DNA of 64,000 nucleotides from Novipirellula herctigrandis. GTDB lineage: Bacteria; Planctomycetota; Planctomycetia; Pirellulales; Pirellulaceae. Location: the NCBI GenBank assembly GCA_007859835.1, contig SJPJ01000001.1, positions 7,209,400 to 7,273,399 of the forward strand, read 5' to 3'. Made by a program: the position numbers and the translations under genes. Positions 38,206-52,395 of this stretch are shown here, in pieces (position 1 is the first letter of the stretch; the number at the start of each line of letters is the position of its first letter). Below the pieces are notes generated by a model, which worked only from the letters and a program-made list of their open reading frames with translations, did no database searches and was not told the origin of the DNA.

Positions 38206-38511
38206 TCCGACGGCCTTGCTTACTATTAGACGTTGAGTGTGCCCTGCAAACTTCGCGTTGCAACCGATTCCTGGCCCGGATGATTCACGTCGACCAAAAA
38301 TCCGGCACCCATGCACTTGCTTGGTCCGAGTTCAACGCTTTGCAGGATCCAGGCTAGCCTTGTCGCCTATCGGGTTCGCCTATCGGGCAAAACAAAACTG
38401 CAGTAGGGGACGCAAAAACAACACGATGCGACTGGAAATGTCGATGGCTGCCGTAGAGAGTTGTCCTGGAATCACCCATTAGAGTGATAGAAAGAAGGGA
38501 AAAACGGCGTC

Positions 38512-38564
38512 CGAGGCGTTGGGGCGAACACCTCGAACGCAGGGGTGACAGAAACTGTCACCCC
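38512..38564. other. Two adjacent stem-loops in non-coding DNA
   Basis: Stem 1: cgaggcgtt (38512-38520) with aacacctcg (38527-38535), one mismatch, 6-nt loop. Stem 2: ggggtgacag (38542-38551) with ctgtcacccc (38555-38564), perfect 10 bp and a 3-nt aaa loop. They are 6 nt apart. No T-tract follows on either strand. This could be a structured RNA element, a protein-binding site or a mobile palindromic element. Confidence 0.6.
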
Positions 38565-39085
38565 ATGAGCAGTACTTTAATACAATCGACTTCAAATGTG
38601 TAGACGATTAGCTGAAATTTATTGCGAGTTTGAATAGGCTGTAACATCTGACTGAATAACCCTTGTTTTTTACTCAACGCGTCTAACCAGAAGTGGGAAA
38701 GGAAATTGCGGAAATCCTAATTGGATTGTTTATGTCCATCTTTAACGATGGAGTTTATTCCGCTACGTTCTTGATCGTGTGGGGGGGCAGAAGAATGCCG
38801 ATAGATCGTTCGTCACAGATCAGAAATGTTGAGTGCAGGTTATCGGAATGGTATGAGGTTTGGTTGGTTCCAACTTCATTGACGCGAATGATTCGGTGCG
38901 GTTGTTGATGCATTGCGTTGTTCCATCACACGAGTTGTATTTCTTTGACACAATTTGACTTTGTTGCGGCGGAGGGGGACAAATGGGGCGATTGCCCCTT
39001 CCGTCGCAATTTTTGCTTCTATCCCTATCATTTTGGATAAGCTCCCCACTTGTTCGAAATAACGAATTGATGATGCAGCACGAAT

Positions 39086-39973
39086 ATGGCATCAAGATCA
39101 AGGCTTGAACGCGGACTGCAAATGTTGCTGCTGCTTCGCAATGGCGGTGATTATGATGCGATGAAACTTGCCTCTGAGCTTGGGGTTGCGAGGCGGACCG
39201 TGTTTCGTGACCTTGCGTCGTTCCGAGATATTGGGATCCCGATTGAATTCGACATCAAGTCGGGGCGATTTTGGATTCCTTCGCTACACGATCAAGAGAA
39301 TTTCGAAAGGCCACTAGGGATCGTGAATGTCTCTTCCGGCCAAGATGGCGCGCCGGATTCTTCAGGCGGATCAGATTCTGATTCAATCAACTCCTTGATT
39401 CGGTCGGCGATTACGCATACCGCTGCGTTTCCAGACGATGATTCGATCTTACGCCAAATTGCTTTGCTGTTGGCTTCTCATCCATCGAAAATGCCTAGTG
39501 ATACCGATGGTAGTAAACAATTGACATTAGATGAAAACGCGAGGGCAACAACGGAGCTTGAAGAGAGTGATGCGAGAGTCTCCGATGAAGAGCCAGACTG
39601 CGCCCGTGGTCGTTTGAGGAGGCGTTTTGATGATGACCATACCATTGCGGTGACTGGCTCTCATTCAGGCGATACCTCGTCGATTCGTTCGTTTTCATTT
39701 GGATTGCCGGAGGGGTTCGAGTGTTTGTGCCAGGCAATTTCTTCGCAAAATTGCATACGGGTGATTGACGAATCGAGTCGTTTTTTTGCTAATGATACCA
39801 CGATCGAGCCGTTAAGCTTGACCTTTGATCGTGAAGGCTGGATGTTGGTTGCCGCGATCGAAGGGGCAAATTCACCGCGAATTCCAATTCAGGGGCTTCG
39901 GTTTTTCTTGGTGGACGAGACTCCCGTTGCCCGGTCGACTGATCCTGCCCGTTCCGACCTCAACGAGAAATAG
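39086..39973 (+). CDS. WYL-domain transcriptional regulator
   Basis: 295 residues. An N-terminal winged helix-turn-helix of the HTH_11/DeoR type (GDYDAMKLASELGVARRTVFRDLASFRDIGIPIEFD, about 20-55) is followed by a long polar, low-complexity linker (about 80-205) and a C-terminal WYL-like domain (ISSQNCIRVIDESSRFF, TIEPLSLTFDREGWMLVAAI, then PIQGLRFFLV). WYL domains bind ligands such as nucleotides or nucleic acids. It lies 52 bp upstream of the methyltransferase-kinase-response regulator set on the same strand, so it is a plausible local regulator of that cluster; this is inference from position. Confidence 0.82.
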   Translation: MASRSRLERGLQMLLLLRNGGDYDAMKLASELGVARRTVFRDLASFRDIGIPIEFDIKSGRFWIPSLHDQENFERPLGIVNVSSGQDGAPDSSGGSDSDSINSLIRSAITHTAAFPDDDSILRQIALLLASHPSKMPSDTDGSKQLTLDENARATTELEESDARVSDEEPDCARGRLRRRFDDDHTIAVTGSHSGDTSSIRSFSFGLPEGFECLCQAISSQNCIRVIDESSRFFANDTTIEPLSLTFDREGWMLVAAIEGANSPRIPIQGLRFFLVDETPVARSTDPARSDLNEK

Positions 39974-40025
39974 CCATTGATCCACGGTGGCTGTGTGAAC
40001 TCCAAAACCCACGATAAGTGATCCT

Positions 40026-41492
40026 GTGGCCAAAAAGACGATGTCAGCAACGAATTCGCATGTGAGTTTTTCCAACTCACAGGGGCAAGAGGCTCGTGGA
40101 TCCCTGGTCAAGTTGACAAGGCAAATGGTCATTTTTGAGGTGTACAATCCTTATTCGATCGTTCAGCTCTCTGAGGTCCTCAATGAATTACGGATTTTGC
40201 AAGGAGCACGTGAAACGTACAAAGGTCGGGCAGTTGTCACGGGTTTAATCAACACAGGGTTGATGTTGATCGTTTCGGCATCCCTCGTGGATCCATGGTC
40301 CGATTTAAAGGGACTTGGACCTGGGCCTGTGCTTCGCCGTTTCGTGCGTGGATTTGTGGGCGATTGGGAAGACGCAACGGCAAGTTTAGAAAAACCGTTT
40401 CAAATTGCGGTGACAAATCTGCGGAATTTTCTGCAGGAACTATCTCGTTGGTTGGAGCACTGGGAAACAGAAGCTGGGATTGGCGACCATAGTGAAGCCG
40501 ATCGGTCGTTGAATTTTGTGACCGATGTGGACCAAGGAATTGAACCGCGACTTACAACGCTATATGGCGAATTCGAAGATTCGACGAAGGAAATTGATCG
40601 CAAACGACTCCCCTATCATCGAGCGTTTGCGCAACGAGAACTGCATCCGTTGATGATGTGCTCTCCATTCATGCACCGTGCATTCAACAAGCCACTGGGT
40701 TACGCGGGTGACTATGAGATGGTACGCATGATGATTGGAGTTCCCTGGGAGGGAAACAATACATTTGCGAAGTTGCTAAATGCGTCGGCGCTTCGACATG
40801 AGGCGCCAGCCGCACATCGCAATCGAATCGATTTGTTACAGAAGGCTTTACAGCGTGAAACGCATCGAGTCGTGTCATCCCACAATGAAGGCGTGAAACA
40901 GCCGGCAGATGAATCAAACGACCAAGTGATTCCGAAGGCGCAAGACGGTCGATTTGAAGTGTTGAATATCGGTTGCGGTCCGGCGGAGGAGATAAAGTCA
41001 TTTGCCGATGCGGATCCTGTTTCGGGTGCAGCCGACTTTACCTTGGTCGATTTCAATCTTGAGACACTTCAACACGTTCGCGAAAACCTAATTCCGAGCG
41101 TCCAGAAAGCGCGGCCTGATCTTATCATTTCAACCGAGCAGCGAAGCGTGCACGAGATTCTTCAATTGTCCATCGAAGGGGGGCCAAAAGAGTCGAAGCA
41201 GTATGACATGGTCTATTGCGCAGGCCTTTTCGACTATTTCCGTGACACGACCTGTGGATACTTGATCAAGCTTTTCTATTCTTGGGTTAAGGAAGGCGGA
41301 CTCGTCTTGGTTACGAATGTTTCTCCATCGCATTCGTCCGTTGCGATTATGGGCCTAGTTCTTGATTGGAATCTTGAATTGCGGGATGAGAAAGTGATGC
41401 GTTCGCTTGCGCCAGGGCTTGGGCTACAACAAACCTATGTTGACCGCACCGGCGTGAACGTGTTTCTCGAAATTCGCAAGCCTGTCACATGA
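40026..41492 (+). CDS. SAM-dependent methyltransferase, PhcB-like
   Basis: 488 residues from the GTG at 40026 (ATG at 40041 also possible). The N-terminal ~100 residues form a PilZ-like or beta-rich domain (SLVKLTRQMVIFEVYNPYSI, QLSEVLNEL). The middle is helical and contains RELHPLMMCSPFMHRAFNKP and LGYAGDYEMVRMM. The C-terminal third is a class I methyltransferase (FEVLNIGCGPAEEI motif I, then FTLVDFNLETLQHV, MVYCAGLFDYFRD). This plan matches PhcB-type proteins that methylate 3-hydroxy fatty acids to make 3-OH PAME/MAME signals in Ralstonia. The stop overlaps the kinase start (ATGA). Product identity is inferred. Confidence 0.78.
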   Translation: MAKKTMSATNSHVSFSNSQGQEARGSLVKLTRQMVIFEVYNPYSIVQLSEVLNELRILQGARETYKGRAVVTGLINTGLMLIVSASLVDPWSDLKGLGPGPVLRRFVRGFVGDWEDATASLEKPFQIAVTNLRNFLQELSRWLEHWETEAGIGDHSEADRSLNFVTDVDQGIEPRLTTLYGEFEDSTKEIDRKRLPYHRAFAQRELHPLMMCSPFMHRAFNKPLGYAGDYEMVRMMIGVPWEGNNTFAKLLNASALRHEAPAAHRNRIDLLQKALQRETHRVVSSHNEGVKQPADESNDQVIPKAQDGRFEVLNIGCGPAEEIKSFADADPVSGAADFTLVDFNLETLQHVRENLIPSVQKARPDLIISTEQRSVHEILQLSIEGGPKESKQYDMVYCAGLFDYFRDTTCGYLIKLFYSWVKEGGLVLVTNVSPSHSSVAIMGLVLDWNLELRDEKVMRSLAPGLGLQQTYVDRTGVNVFLEIRKPVT

Positions 41493-42880
41493 TTTTCCGT
41501 TCTCGGCCATCTTCATCCCCGCAAGCGTTCCTTGAATCGGAAATCCCTTTGCGGCACTATCGCACTCGCATTGCACTTGCGCTTGGTGTTGTGCTTATGC
41601 CCGCTGGCACTGCTCTCGATTTTGCGATTTACCCAAATGATGTTTGGCAGTTGTCGATCATTCGCTTTGCTACGTCTGTGATGCTTTTCTTGGGATTGCT
41701 TCTTGTTCTGAAGCTTTCCTGTGAAGGGTGTGTCGAGGCTATCAGCGTACTCTTTCTTGTAATTCCGTCATTAGCTATCGCGCTAATGATTCGGCAGACC
41801 AATGGAGTGCAGAGTCCCTATTATCTTGGCTTGATATTGTTGATGATTGTCGTTCACCTTCTCGGTTTCCGTACTACCGAAGCGATTCTCTATTGTGTGG
41901 TGACGATTGGTGCGTACTTTGCCGCCATTATTTCACATCCGGACCCAACAACCTTTGAGTTGTCTCATTTTGTGCAAGGAACTTTCTTTCTGGTTACGAG
42001 TGCAATCGTTTGTGTTTTTGTTAGCAATGTGAATTTCCGTAATCGTTTAACGGCGTTCAATCTGCAGACGGCACTGAAGGAAGAGCAAACGCGGTTAGAA
42101 AAGTCACTCAGACAATTGCAGGAAACCGAAGCGCAGTTGTTTCAGAGTGAGAAGACGCGAGCAATCGCTGGGCTCGCTGCGGGTCTACTGCACGAGATCA
42201 ACAACCCTGTCAACTTCTCTCTGATGGCGTTGAAGGTCATGAAGAAACGCACGGCGTCCGACTCTCCGAACGTCGAGACCCTGAACGATATTGAGGAAGG
42301 GGTGCAGCGAATTGGTCAGATTGTTTCCGACCTCCGCTCCTTTGCTCATCCAGAGCACGAGCACACCAAGAGTCCTTTTCGTATTTCCGATGCAGTCGTT
42401 ATGGCGGAGCGTTTTTCGAGGAGTAGCTTGACCTCGTCCGAGCTTCAAATTCTTGACAGCGAGGCGATGCGGTCATTTGTTGTAGGTTCGGAAAGTCAGA
42501 TCGTTCAGGTATTGCTAAATTTGATTCTTAATGCGAATTCTGCGAATGAGCGTGTGCGAGATCGGCAGGCCTCCGTGATCAATGTTTCGGCGGAACTGAA
42601 AGAGGACCGGCTTGCGGTTACCGTCGAAGACCATGGCATTGGAATGACCGAAGAACAGGTTCAGCACGCAGTAGAACCGTTTTACTCCGATAGTGGTGGG
42701 CAGGGGCTCGGGCTTGGTTTGAGCATTTGTGGGACCATTGTCGCGGCTCATGATGGTCAGCTATTAATCCAAAGCGAGCCCAACGTTGGCACACGAGTTG
42801 TTTTTGATTTGCCCGTCCATCCGTGTGACTCGGCACCGCCTGATAACCGAGTAGGTCAATCCCCAGCATTCCTAAACTAG
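41489..42880 (+). CDS. Membrane sensor histidine kinase, PhcS-like
   Basis: 463 residues, start coupled to the methyltransferase stop. The N-terminal ~180 residues hold about six membrane helices (IALALGVVLMPAGTALDF, LIVSA-like segments, IVVHLLGFRTTEAILYCVV, GTFFLVTSAIVCVFV). A coiled segment leads to the dimerisation H-box GLLHEINNPVNFSL, then the ATPase domain with N box NLILNANSA, VEDHGIGMT and GLGLGLSICGTIV. The 6-helix membrane sensor followed by a kinase is the arrangement of PhcS, which perceives the methyl-ester signal. The ligand is not established for this protein. Confidence 0.9.
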   Translation: MIFRSRPSSSPQAFLESEIPLRHYRTRIALALGVVLMPAGTALDFAIYPNDVWQLSIIRFATSVMLFLGLLLVLKLSCEGCVEAISVLFLVIPSLAIALMIRQTNGVQSPYYLGLILLMIVVHLLGFRTTEAILYCVVTIGAYFAAIISHPDPTTFELSHFVQGTFFLVTSAIVCVFVSNVNFRNRLTAFNLQTALKEEQTRLEKSLRQLQETEAQLFQSEKTRAIAGLAAGLLHEINNPVNFSLMALKVMKKRTASDSPNVETLNDIEEGVQRIGQIVSDLRSFAHPEHEHTKSPFRISDAVVMAERFSRSSLTSSELQILDSEAMRSFVVGSESQIVQVLLNLILNANSANERVRDRQASVINVSAELKEDRLAVTVEDHGIGMTEEQVQHAVEPFYSDSGGQGLGLGLSICGTIVAAHDGQLLIQSEPNVGTRVVFDLPVHPCDSAPPDNRVGQSPAFLN

Positions 42881-42904
42881 TACTCGTTTCCTTTATCTCT
42901 CTCC

Positions 42905-44137
42905 ATGGACCACACTATGAATTTTCATGCCGGAAAGCAGGTTCTTTATGTTGATGATGAGCCCCATGCGTTGAAGTACTTTTCGCAGCTTTTCGGCGAT
43001 GAGTTCGAGATCGTAACTGCGGAATCGGCAGAACAAGGAATGGCTTATATTGAAGCGAATCCAAGTCTCGTGGCAGTTTTGGTAACCGACCAAATAATGC
43101 CGGAGAAGACGGGGGTTGAATTGATGGAACAAGTTCGCACGCAATACCCTAAGATTGTTCGCGTGCTGACGACTGCACATTCAAACCTTGAATCTGCGAT
43201 CAAGGCGGTCAACGAAGGCGGCGCATTTCGATACTTAACCAAACCGTGGAACGATACGGAAATGGTTGGAACCCTGCTACGGGCTATCGAGTATCACCAA
43301 GCGATGGATGATCGTGATCGGCTGTTGAATGAGAAATTGAGTGTTCTGCACCGATTGATCGTGATGGATCGGGTCCGAGGACTCGCGCTTGCGGCCACGG
43401 CGCTTGAGGGGCAATTGCGAGGATCATGGGAGGCATTGACGGAGTATATGCGTCAATCGCCTGTCAAAAAACGCATCGAAATTCAAATGGAGGAAATCGC
43501 GAACATGAACATGGTCGCGATTGCTCGTCATTCGACTCGAGAAATGGTCGAAACCATCGAAGTGCTTTTGAAGGATACGATCCGATGCTCAACGGGTGAA
43601 GACACGAATGTAGACGTAACTGCGATTCTGGAATCCTACGTTGATCGGTCTCGTGCCGCGTTCGCAAACGATGACCTTCAGATTGTCGTCCACGTTACCG
43701 ATACGCTAGAAAAAATTGATACGGACAGCGGAATGCTCCGCCGCCTATTGGAGATTATTGTTCGGCGACTTGCCGATGTGCAAGACAAACCTGGGCGTAT
43801 TGAGATTTCGATTAGTCAGTCGGGCGAAGAGACCCTTATTGATGCAAAAAGCAATTTTGAGGAATTGGACGATGACCAGATCGCGTCCTTTTTCTCTGCA
43901 GCGATCCCGCTCAACAAGTGGCCGATCGGTTTGGATATGGATTTGTTGAGTGCGTTCATGATCACTAGGCACTTAGGCGGCCGGATGACGATTGCCCCGT
44001 CGCCGCCAAGTGGACCCTCCTTGAGCGTCACCCTGCCGATTCATCCACCGAAGACCGTCGAATCCGAGGTCACGGCGGAGCAGCTCGACACGGTCTATGA
44101 ATCGTTGAAGGAGTGGGAACGCGAATTGTTGCCGTAG
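42905..44137 (+). CDS. Response regulator with degenerate kinase-like output domain, PhcR/PhcQ-like
   Basis: 410 residues. The receiver domain is complete (VLYVDDEPHALKYF; phospho-acceptor Asp in VLVTDQIMPEKTG; LTTAHSN; YLTKPWND). From about residue 150 comes a helical region and a C-terminal part with the shape of a histidine-kinase ATPase domain but without an H-box or intact G boxes, so it probably lacks kinase activity (SGMLRRLLEIIVRRLAD, LDMDLLSAFMITRHLGGRMTI). This combination is seen in the PhcR/PhcQ family. It has no DNA-binding domain, so it must act through protein contacts. Follows the kinase by 24 bp. Confidence 0.88.
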   Translation: MDHTMNFHAGKQVLYVDDEPHALKYFSQLFGDEFEIVTAESAEQGMAYIEANPSLVAVLVTDQIMPEKTGVELMEQVRTQYPKIVRVLTTAHSNLESAIKAVNEGGAFRYLTKPWNDTEMVGTLLRAIEYHQAMDDRDRLLNEKLSVLHRLIVMDRVRGLALAATALEGQLRGSWEALTEYMRQSPVKKRIEIQMEEIANMNMVAIARHSTREMVETIEVLLKDTIRCSTGEDTNVDVTAILESYVDRSRAAFANDDLQIVVHVTDTLEKIDTDSGMLRRLLEIIVRRLADVQDKPGRIEISISQSGEETLIDAKSNFEELDDDQIASFFSAAIPLNKWPIGLDMDLLSAFMITRHLGGRMTIAPSPPSGPSLSVTLPIHPPKTVESEVTAEQLDTVYESLKEWERELLP

Positions 44138-44200
44138 AACTATCAAACCGATTAACCGAATCGAATGTCCTGCTCACAATTTACTCTCAGCGTTTGCTAC

Positions 44201-48981
<4,781 letters not shown>

Positions 48982-49230
48982 GCAAGTCTCTCTCATCTAA
49001 GAACCGGATGCTCAGGTTTCGTCCAATCCGATCATTATGAAGGCCAGTGTGCGTCCCGACTAGCCATCGAGGTCACATCGGCGCGGAAGTCGAAGAATTG
49101 TGTAGGTCAACCATTATGGTAGACTCTTAGCTCCGTCTCGCTCACGTTTCAGCAATAACGGTTAGAATGTTTTGGCGGGTATCACGCTCATCCAATTGCG
49201 CCGTTCATTCATTAAGACAAGGGATGAAAG

Positions 49231-52212
49231 ATGAGAGATCGAGTTGCAGTGTCGGTGGTTTGCTTTGCATTTGTGGCTTCTTTTGCGAATGCCGTTGTCG
49301 CTGGCCGAGCGGACGACGATCTCAAACGGTTCAACCTGCAACGTGGCATTGTCGCGGTCATTGAGTTGCCTGACGGGGATATTGGCTATGTTGTTGACCT
49401 TTGCAACTCCAGTGAAATGACCGTCTATTTCCAGACTGCTGATGTGGAGTTGGCCGGCAAAGTACGTAAAGTTGCCGACGCCGCTGGCTTGCTGAGTCGA
49501 CGTCTTTTTGTAGAGACCGGATCATCGGACTCCATTCATCTCGGCGACAACCTTGCCGATCGTATGATCGTTTCAGCTCCAAACGATTCAGCTCCAAACA
49601 ACGTGCAACCGTCACACGACGAAGTGCTCCGCGTGTTACGACCGCAAGGCTTTGCGATCATCGGCGAGATGACTTTGGTCAAGCCGGTTCCCGAGGGCAC
49701 GGATGATTGGTCTCATCCCTATCACGGTCCAGACAACAACCCGAATTCAAATGACAAGCTTTTCCGAGGGGCTCTTGGTACGCAGTTCATCGGTTACCCA
49801 AAGTTTTGTCCCATGCCGGAACAGACCGTGATTGCGGGGGGACGCATCTACAAAGCAATGGGGCATCTGGCGCACAAAGCAAATCAAAATGAAATGCTCA
49901 ATACGCTCTTGTGCGTCAATGCCTACAACGGAACTATCCTCTGGAGACGATCGCTTTCGCCGGGATTCATGCTGCACCGAAACACGATGATTGCGACCGG
50001 CGACGCACTTTATATGGGTGACCACGAATCTTGTAAGATCATTGATGGCGAGACTGGCCAAGTTCGTGACGAGATCAAAGTCGATGCCGATATTAGTGAT
50101 GGTCCGGTTTGGAAATGGATGGCTATGCGTGATGGCGTCATGTATGCATTGGTTGGCAACGCCGAAGTGAAGATTGAAACACAGCGGGCCGTTCGACGTG
50201 GTCTGGGGCATTGGCCGTGGGGCATGTGGGACGGTCACGACTACCGCGACCCACGAACTTCGTTCGGATTCGGCAGAACATTGGTCGCGATCGACATCAA
50301 GACCAAGAAACGCCTTTGGAACTATCGAAGCGAAGAGTTTTTGGATGCGCGCGCTGTCTGTATGAACGAGACTCAGATCTTCACCTGTTGCCCAGGGAAG
50401 TATCTCGCTTCGATCGACCGTTCTACTGGGGAATTGCTATGGAAGAACACGGATCGTGAACTTCTCGACGCGATCGCAGTAAACGAAAAGGCTCAGTTTT
50501 ACATCACTGGCTATGCAACAACTTGTTACATGAAGTGTGACGAAAATTTCTTGTTTTTTGCAGGTCCGCAACGCGAGCAAATGGTCGTTGCATCGGCCCA
50601 GGACGGAAAACTTGCTTGGACGCATCCGAACGGGAATCTGCAGCTCGTACTCCGCAGTGATGGCGTATGGGCTGCGGGACCCGAGAATTCTGATTGTGGG
50701 ATGAAGTTCGACTATGAAACCGGGAAAGTGCTGGCAACTTTCCCGGCTCGACGTGCCTGCACGCGGGCAACCGGTTGCGCCGACAGCGTCTTCTATCGTG
50801 CAAACGGTGGCACCATTCGCGTGCTGACCGAGTCCAACACGGCACAGCATTACGACCCCGTGCGACCACCTTGCCAAGATGGTGTCCTCGTTGCAGGGGG
50901 GCATGGTTATTGGGGCCCATGGATGTGTGGTTGCCAGTTGTCACTGTACGGGAATATTGCTGTTCGGCCAGTCGAGTCGACACTTGAAAATGAGGACACT
51001 CAGCAAAGACTCATCACGGCGAACCCGAATGGCGAAGTTGTCCCTTTCCATGTTCAAGACGGCGATTGGGCGACTTATCGAGGCAACAATGCTCGCACCG
51101 ATGTATCGAGCGTGGCGGTCCCAAGTGGTGTCAGACTTGAGTGGACAACGGATGTTTGTCGCGATGCCTTGCCTACGGCGCCGGTCACGGCCGGTGGCCG
51201 AGTTTTCATTGCTGATCGCACCGGTGCAGTCCGCTCAATCGATGCTGATGGCAAGCTCGTTTGGATGGCGTACACTGGCGGCCCGATCTACTATCCTCCT
51301 GTTGTTGCTAACGATCGGGTCTATGTTGGCTCCGCCGATGGTCGTGTCTATTCGTATGCCGCCCATGACGGAAAACTGCTTTGGTCGTACCGCGTGGGGC
51401 CAAACGACTATTGGATTTCGGTCTATGAACGCCTTATTTCGACTTGGCCCGTCGCAGGTGGCGTCGTCGTGGATGGGGACACTGTCTACGCAGCAGCGGG
51501 AATCACTCACTACGACGGAACTCACGTTGTTGGCCTTGATGCAATCACTGGCAAACTAAAACTGTCTAATCGCACATCGGGGACGCTTGAGCCGGAAGTG
51601 AATAACGGGATTAGTTTGCAAGGGAACCTTACGATCGTCGATGGCGAGTTGCGGTTTCTGGCGGGTGGCGTTTATGAAACGGCTCGGTTCGAACTGAAAA
51701 CGCTTGAGTGCCTTAACAAGCCACAGTCCCAAGTGCACTCTCAGTTTCGTACTGCGTTCTATCCTTTCTACCCCGAATACGGAAAGTATTTATCGCTCGA
51801 TTATCAGTGCGCCGACGGATGTCAGCTAACACATGATGCCAGTTATGAAGGCAGCCAATTTGTGAATCTTTCACGCCAAACGCCGCTGCCGCCGGGAACA
51901 CCCAAACAGATCAAAGAAGCCGCTCGTTGGATTCGACGTGGCGGGGAGACATCGAAGCCCGTTTGGCAAGACAATCGGAACCGCCGTTTTACAAGTTTTG
52001 TGGTCACCGACAGCACTCTTTTGGCAACGGGGCATTCGGAAGGCCACGACGACGATTGCTTCTTGGTGTCGATCAACACCACGGATGGTAGCGATAATTG
52101 GATCGAAAAAATCCCCGCTGATGCCGTCAAAGGTGGCACTGCGATCGATCATCATGGACGCATTTATGTTTCACTCGAAAATGGCCAGCTCTGCTGTTTC
52201 GAACCCCAGTAG
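49231..52212 (+). CDS. Large secreted PQQ-like beta-propeller protein
   Basis: 993 residues with a signal peptide (AVSVVCFAFVASFANAVVA). Two propeller regions are visible: repeats such as YNGTILWRRSLSPG, IKTKKRLWNYRSEE, STGELLWKNTDREL, then DADGKLVWMAYTGGPIYYP, AHDGKLLWSYRVGPND and TDGSDNWIEKIP. Each repeat has the G-x-x-x-W PQQ-type pattern. A methyltransferase-like insertion may lie near 30-135 (AAGLLSRRLFVETGSSDSI, LRVLRPQGFAIIGEM), reminiscent of a SAM-fold remnant. No PQQ ligand set was identified, so a binding or scaffold role is as likely as a dehydrogenase. Starts with ATG 49231. Confidence 0.85.
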   Translation: MRDRVAVSVVCFAFVASFANAVVAGRADDDLKRFNLQRGIVAVIELPDGDIGYVVDLCNSSEMTVYFQTADVELAGKVRKVADAAGLLSRRLFVETGSSDSIHLGDNLADRMIVSAPNDSAPNNVQPSHDEVLRVLRPQGFAIIGEMTLVKPVPEGTDDWSHPYHGPDNNPNSNDKLFRGALGTQFIGYPKFCPMPEQTVIAGGRIYKAMGHLAHKANQNEMLNTLLCVNAYNGTILWRRSLSPGFMLHRNTMIATGDALYMGDHESCKIIDGETGQVRDEIKVDADISDGPVWKWMAMRDGVMYALVGNAEVKIETQRAVRRGLGHWPWGMWDGHDYRDPRTSFGFGRTLVAIDIKTKKRLWNYRSEEFLDARAVCMNETQIFTCCPGKYLASIDRSTGELLWKNTDRELLDAIAVNEKAQFYITGYATTCYMKCDENFLFFAGPQREQMVVASAQDGKLAWTHPNGNLQLVLRSDGVWAAGPENSDCGMKFDYETGKVLATFPARRACTRATGCADSVFYRANGGTIRVLTESNTAQHYDPVRPPCQDGVLVAGGHGYWGPWMCGCQLSLYGNIAVRPVESTLENEDTQQRLITANPNGEVVPFHVQDGDWATYRGNNARTDVSSVAVPSGVRLEWTTDVCRDALPTAPVTAGGRVFIADRTGAVRSIDADGKLVWMAYTGGPIYYPPVVANDRVYVGSADGRVYSYAAHDGKLLWSYRVGPNDYWISVYERLISTWPVAGGVVVDGDTVYAAAGITHYDGTHVVGLDAITGKLKLSNRTSGTLEPEVNNGISLQGNLTIVDGELRFLAGGVYETARFELKTLECLNKPQSQVHSQFRTAFYPFYPEYGKYLSLDYQCADGCQLTHDASYEGSQFVNLSRQTPLPPGTPKQIKEAARWIRRGGETSKPVWQDNRNRRFTSFVVTDSTLLATGHSEGHDDDCFLVSINTTDGSDNWIEKIPADAVKGGTAIDHHGRIYVSLENGQLCCFEPQ

Positions 52213-52395
52213 CAACGTCGTGGGTTCGCTGATCAATGATGTTAATCCGTCATGGCGATTGGGAGCGAGAGTGGCGTCATAGTTTCTTACGGGACCTATC
52301 GCCACAGACCAAGAAAACTTCGCTAATGGAAGTGCCGCTAATCGTCTGCATGCATCCCATTTTTCTAGTTTGTCCATGGCAGCGCTTTTACTTCC

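Larger units (their letters stand above)
37877..39085. other. 1.2-kb repeat-rich non-coding region
   Basis: No gene supported. Contents: near-repeat gcaaacagg around 37960-38000, a six-copy 15-bp array (38116-38205), a 12-bp direct repeat tcgcctatcggg (38363-38374 and 38376-38387), two adjacent stem-loops (38512-38564), and an AT-richer stretch before the regulator gene at 39086. Open frames across the array are simple translations of the repeat (five-residue periods) and a 71-codon frame at 38693-38908 has no recognisable features. Confidence 0.6.

Noticed and set aside
37984-38316. 110-codon minus-strand and 68-codon plus-strand frames across the 15-bp array.
   Set aside because: The translations are simple five-residue repeats of the array; no start context or domain.
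38693-38908. 71-codon plus-strand frame.
   Set aside because: No domain, no ribosome site, unusual composition; lies in repeat-rich non-coding DNA.
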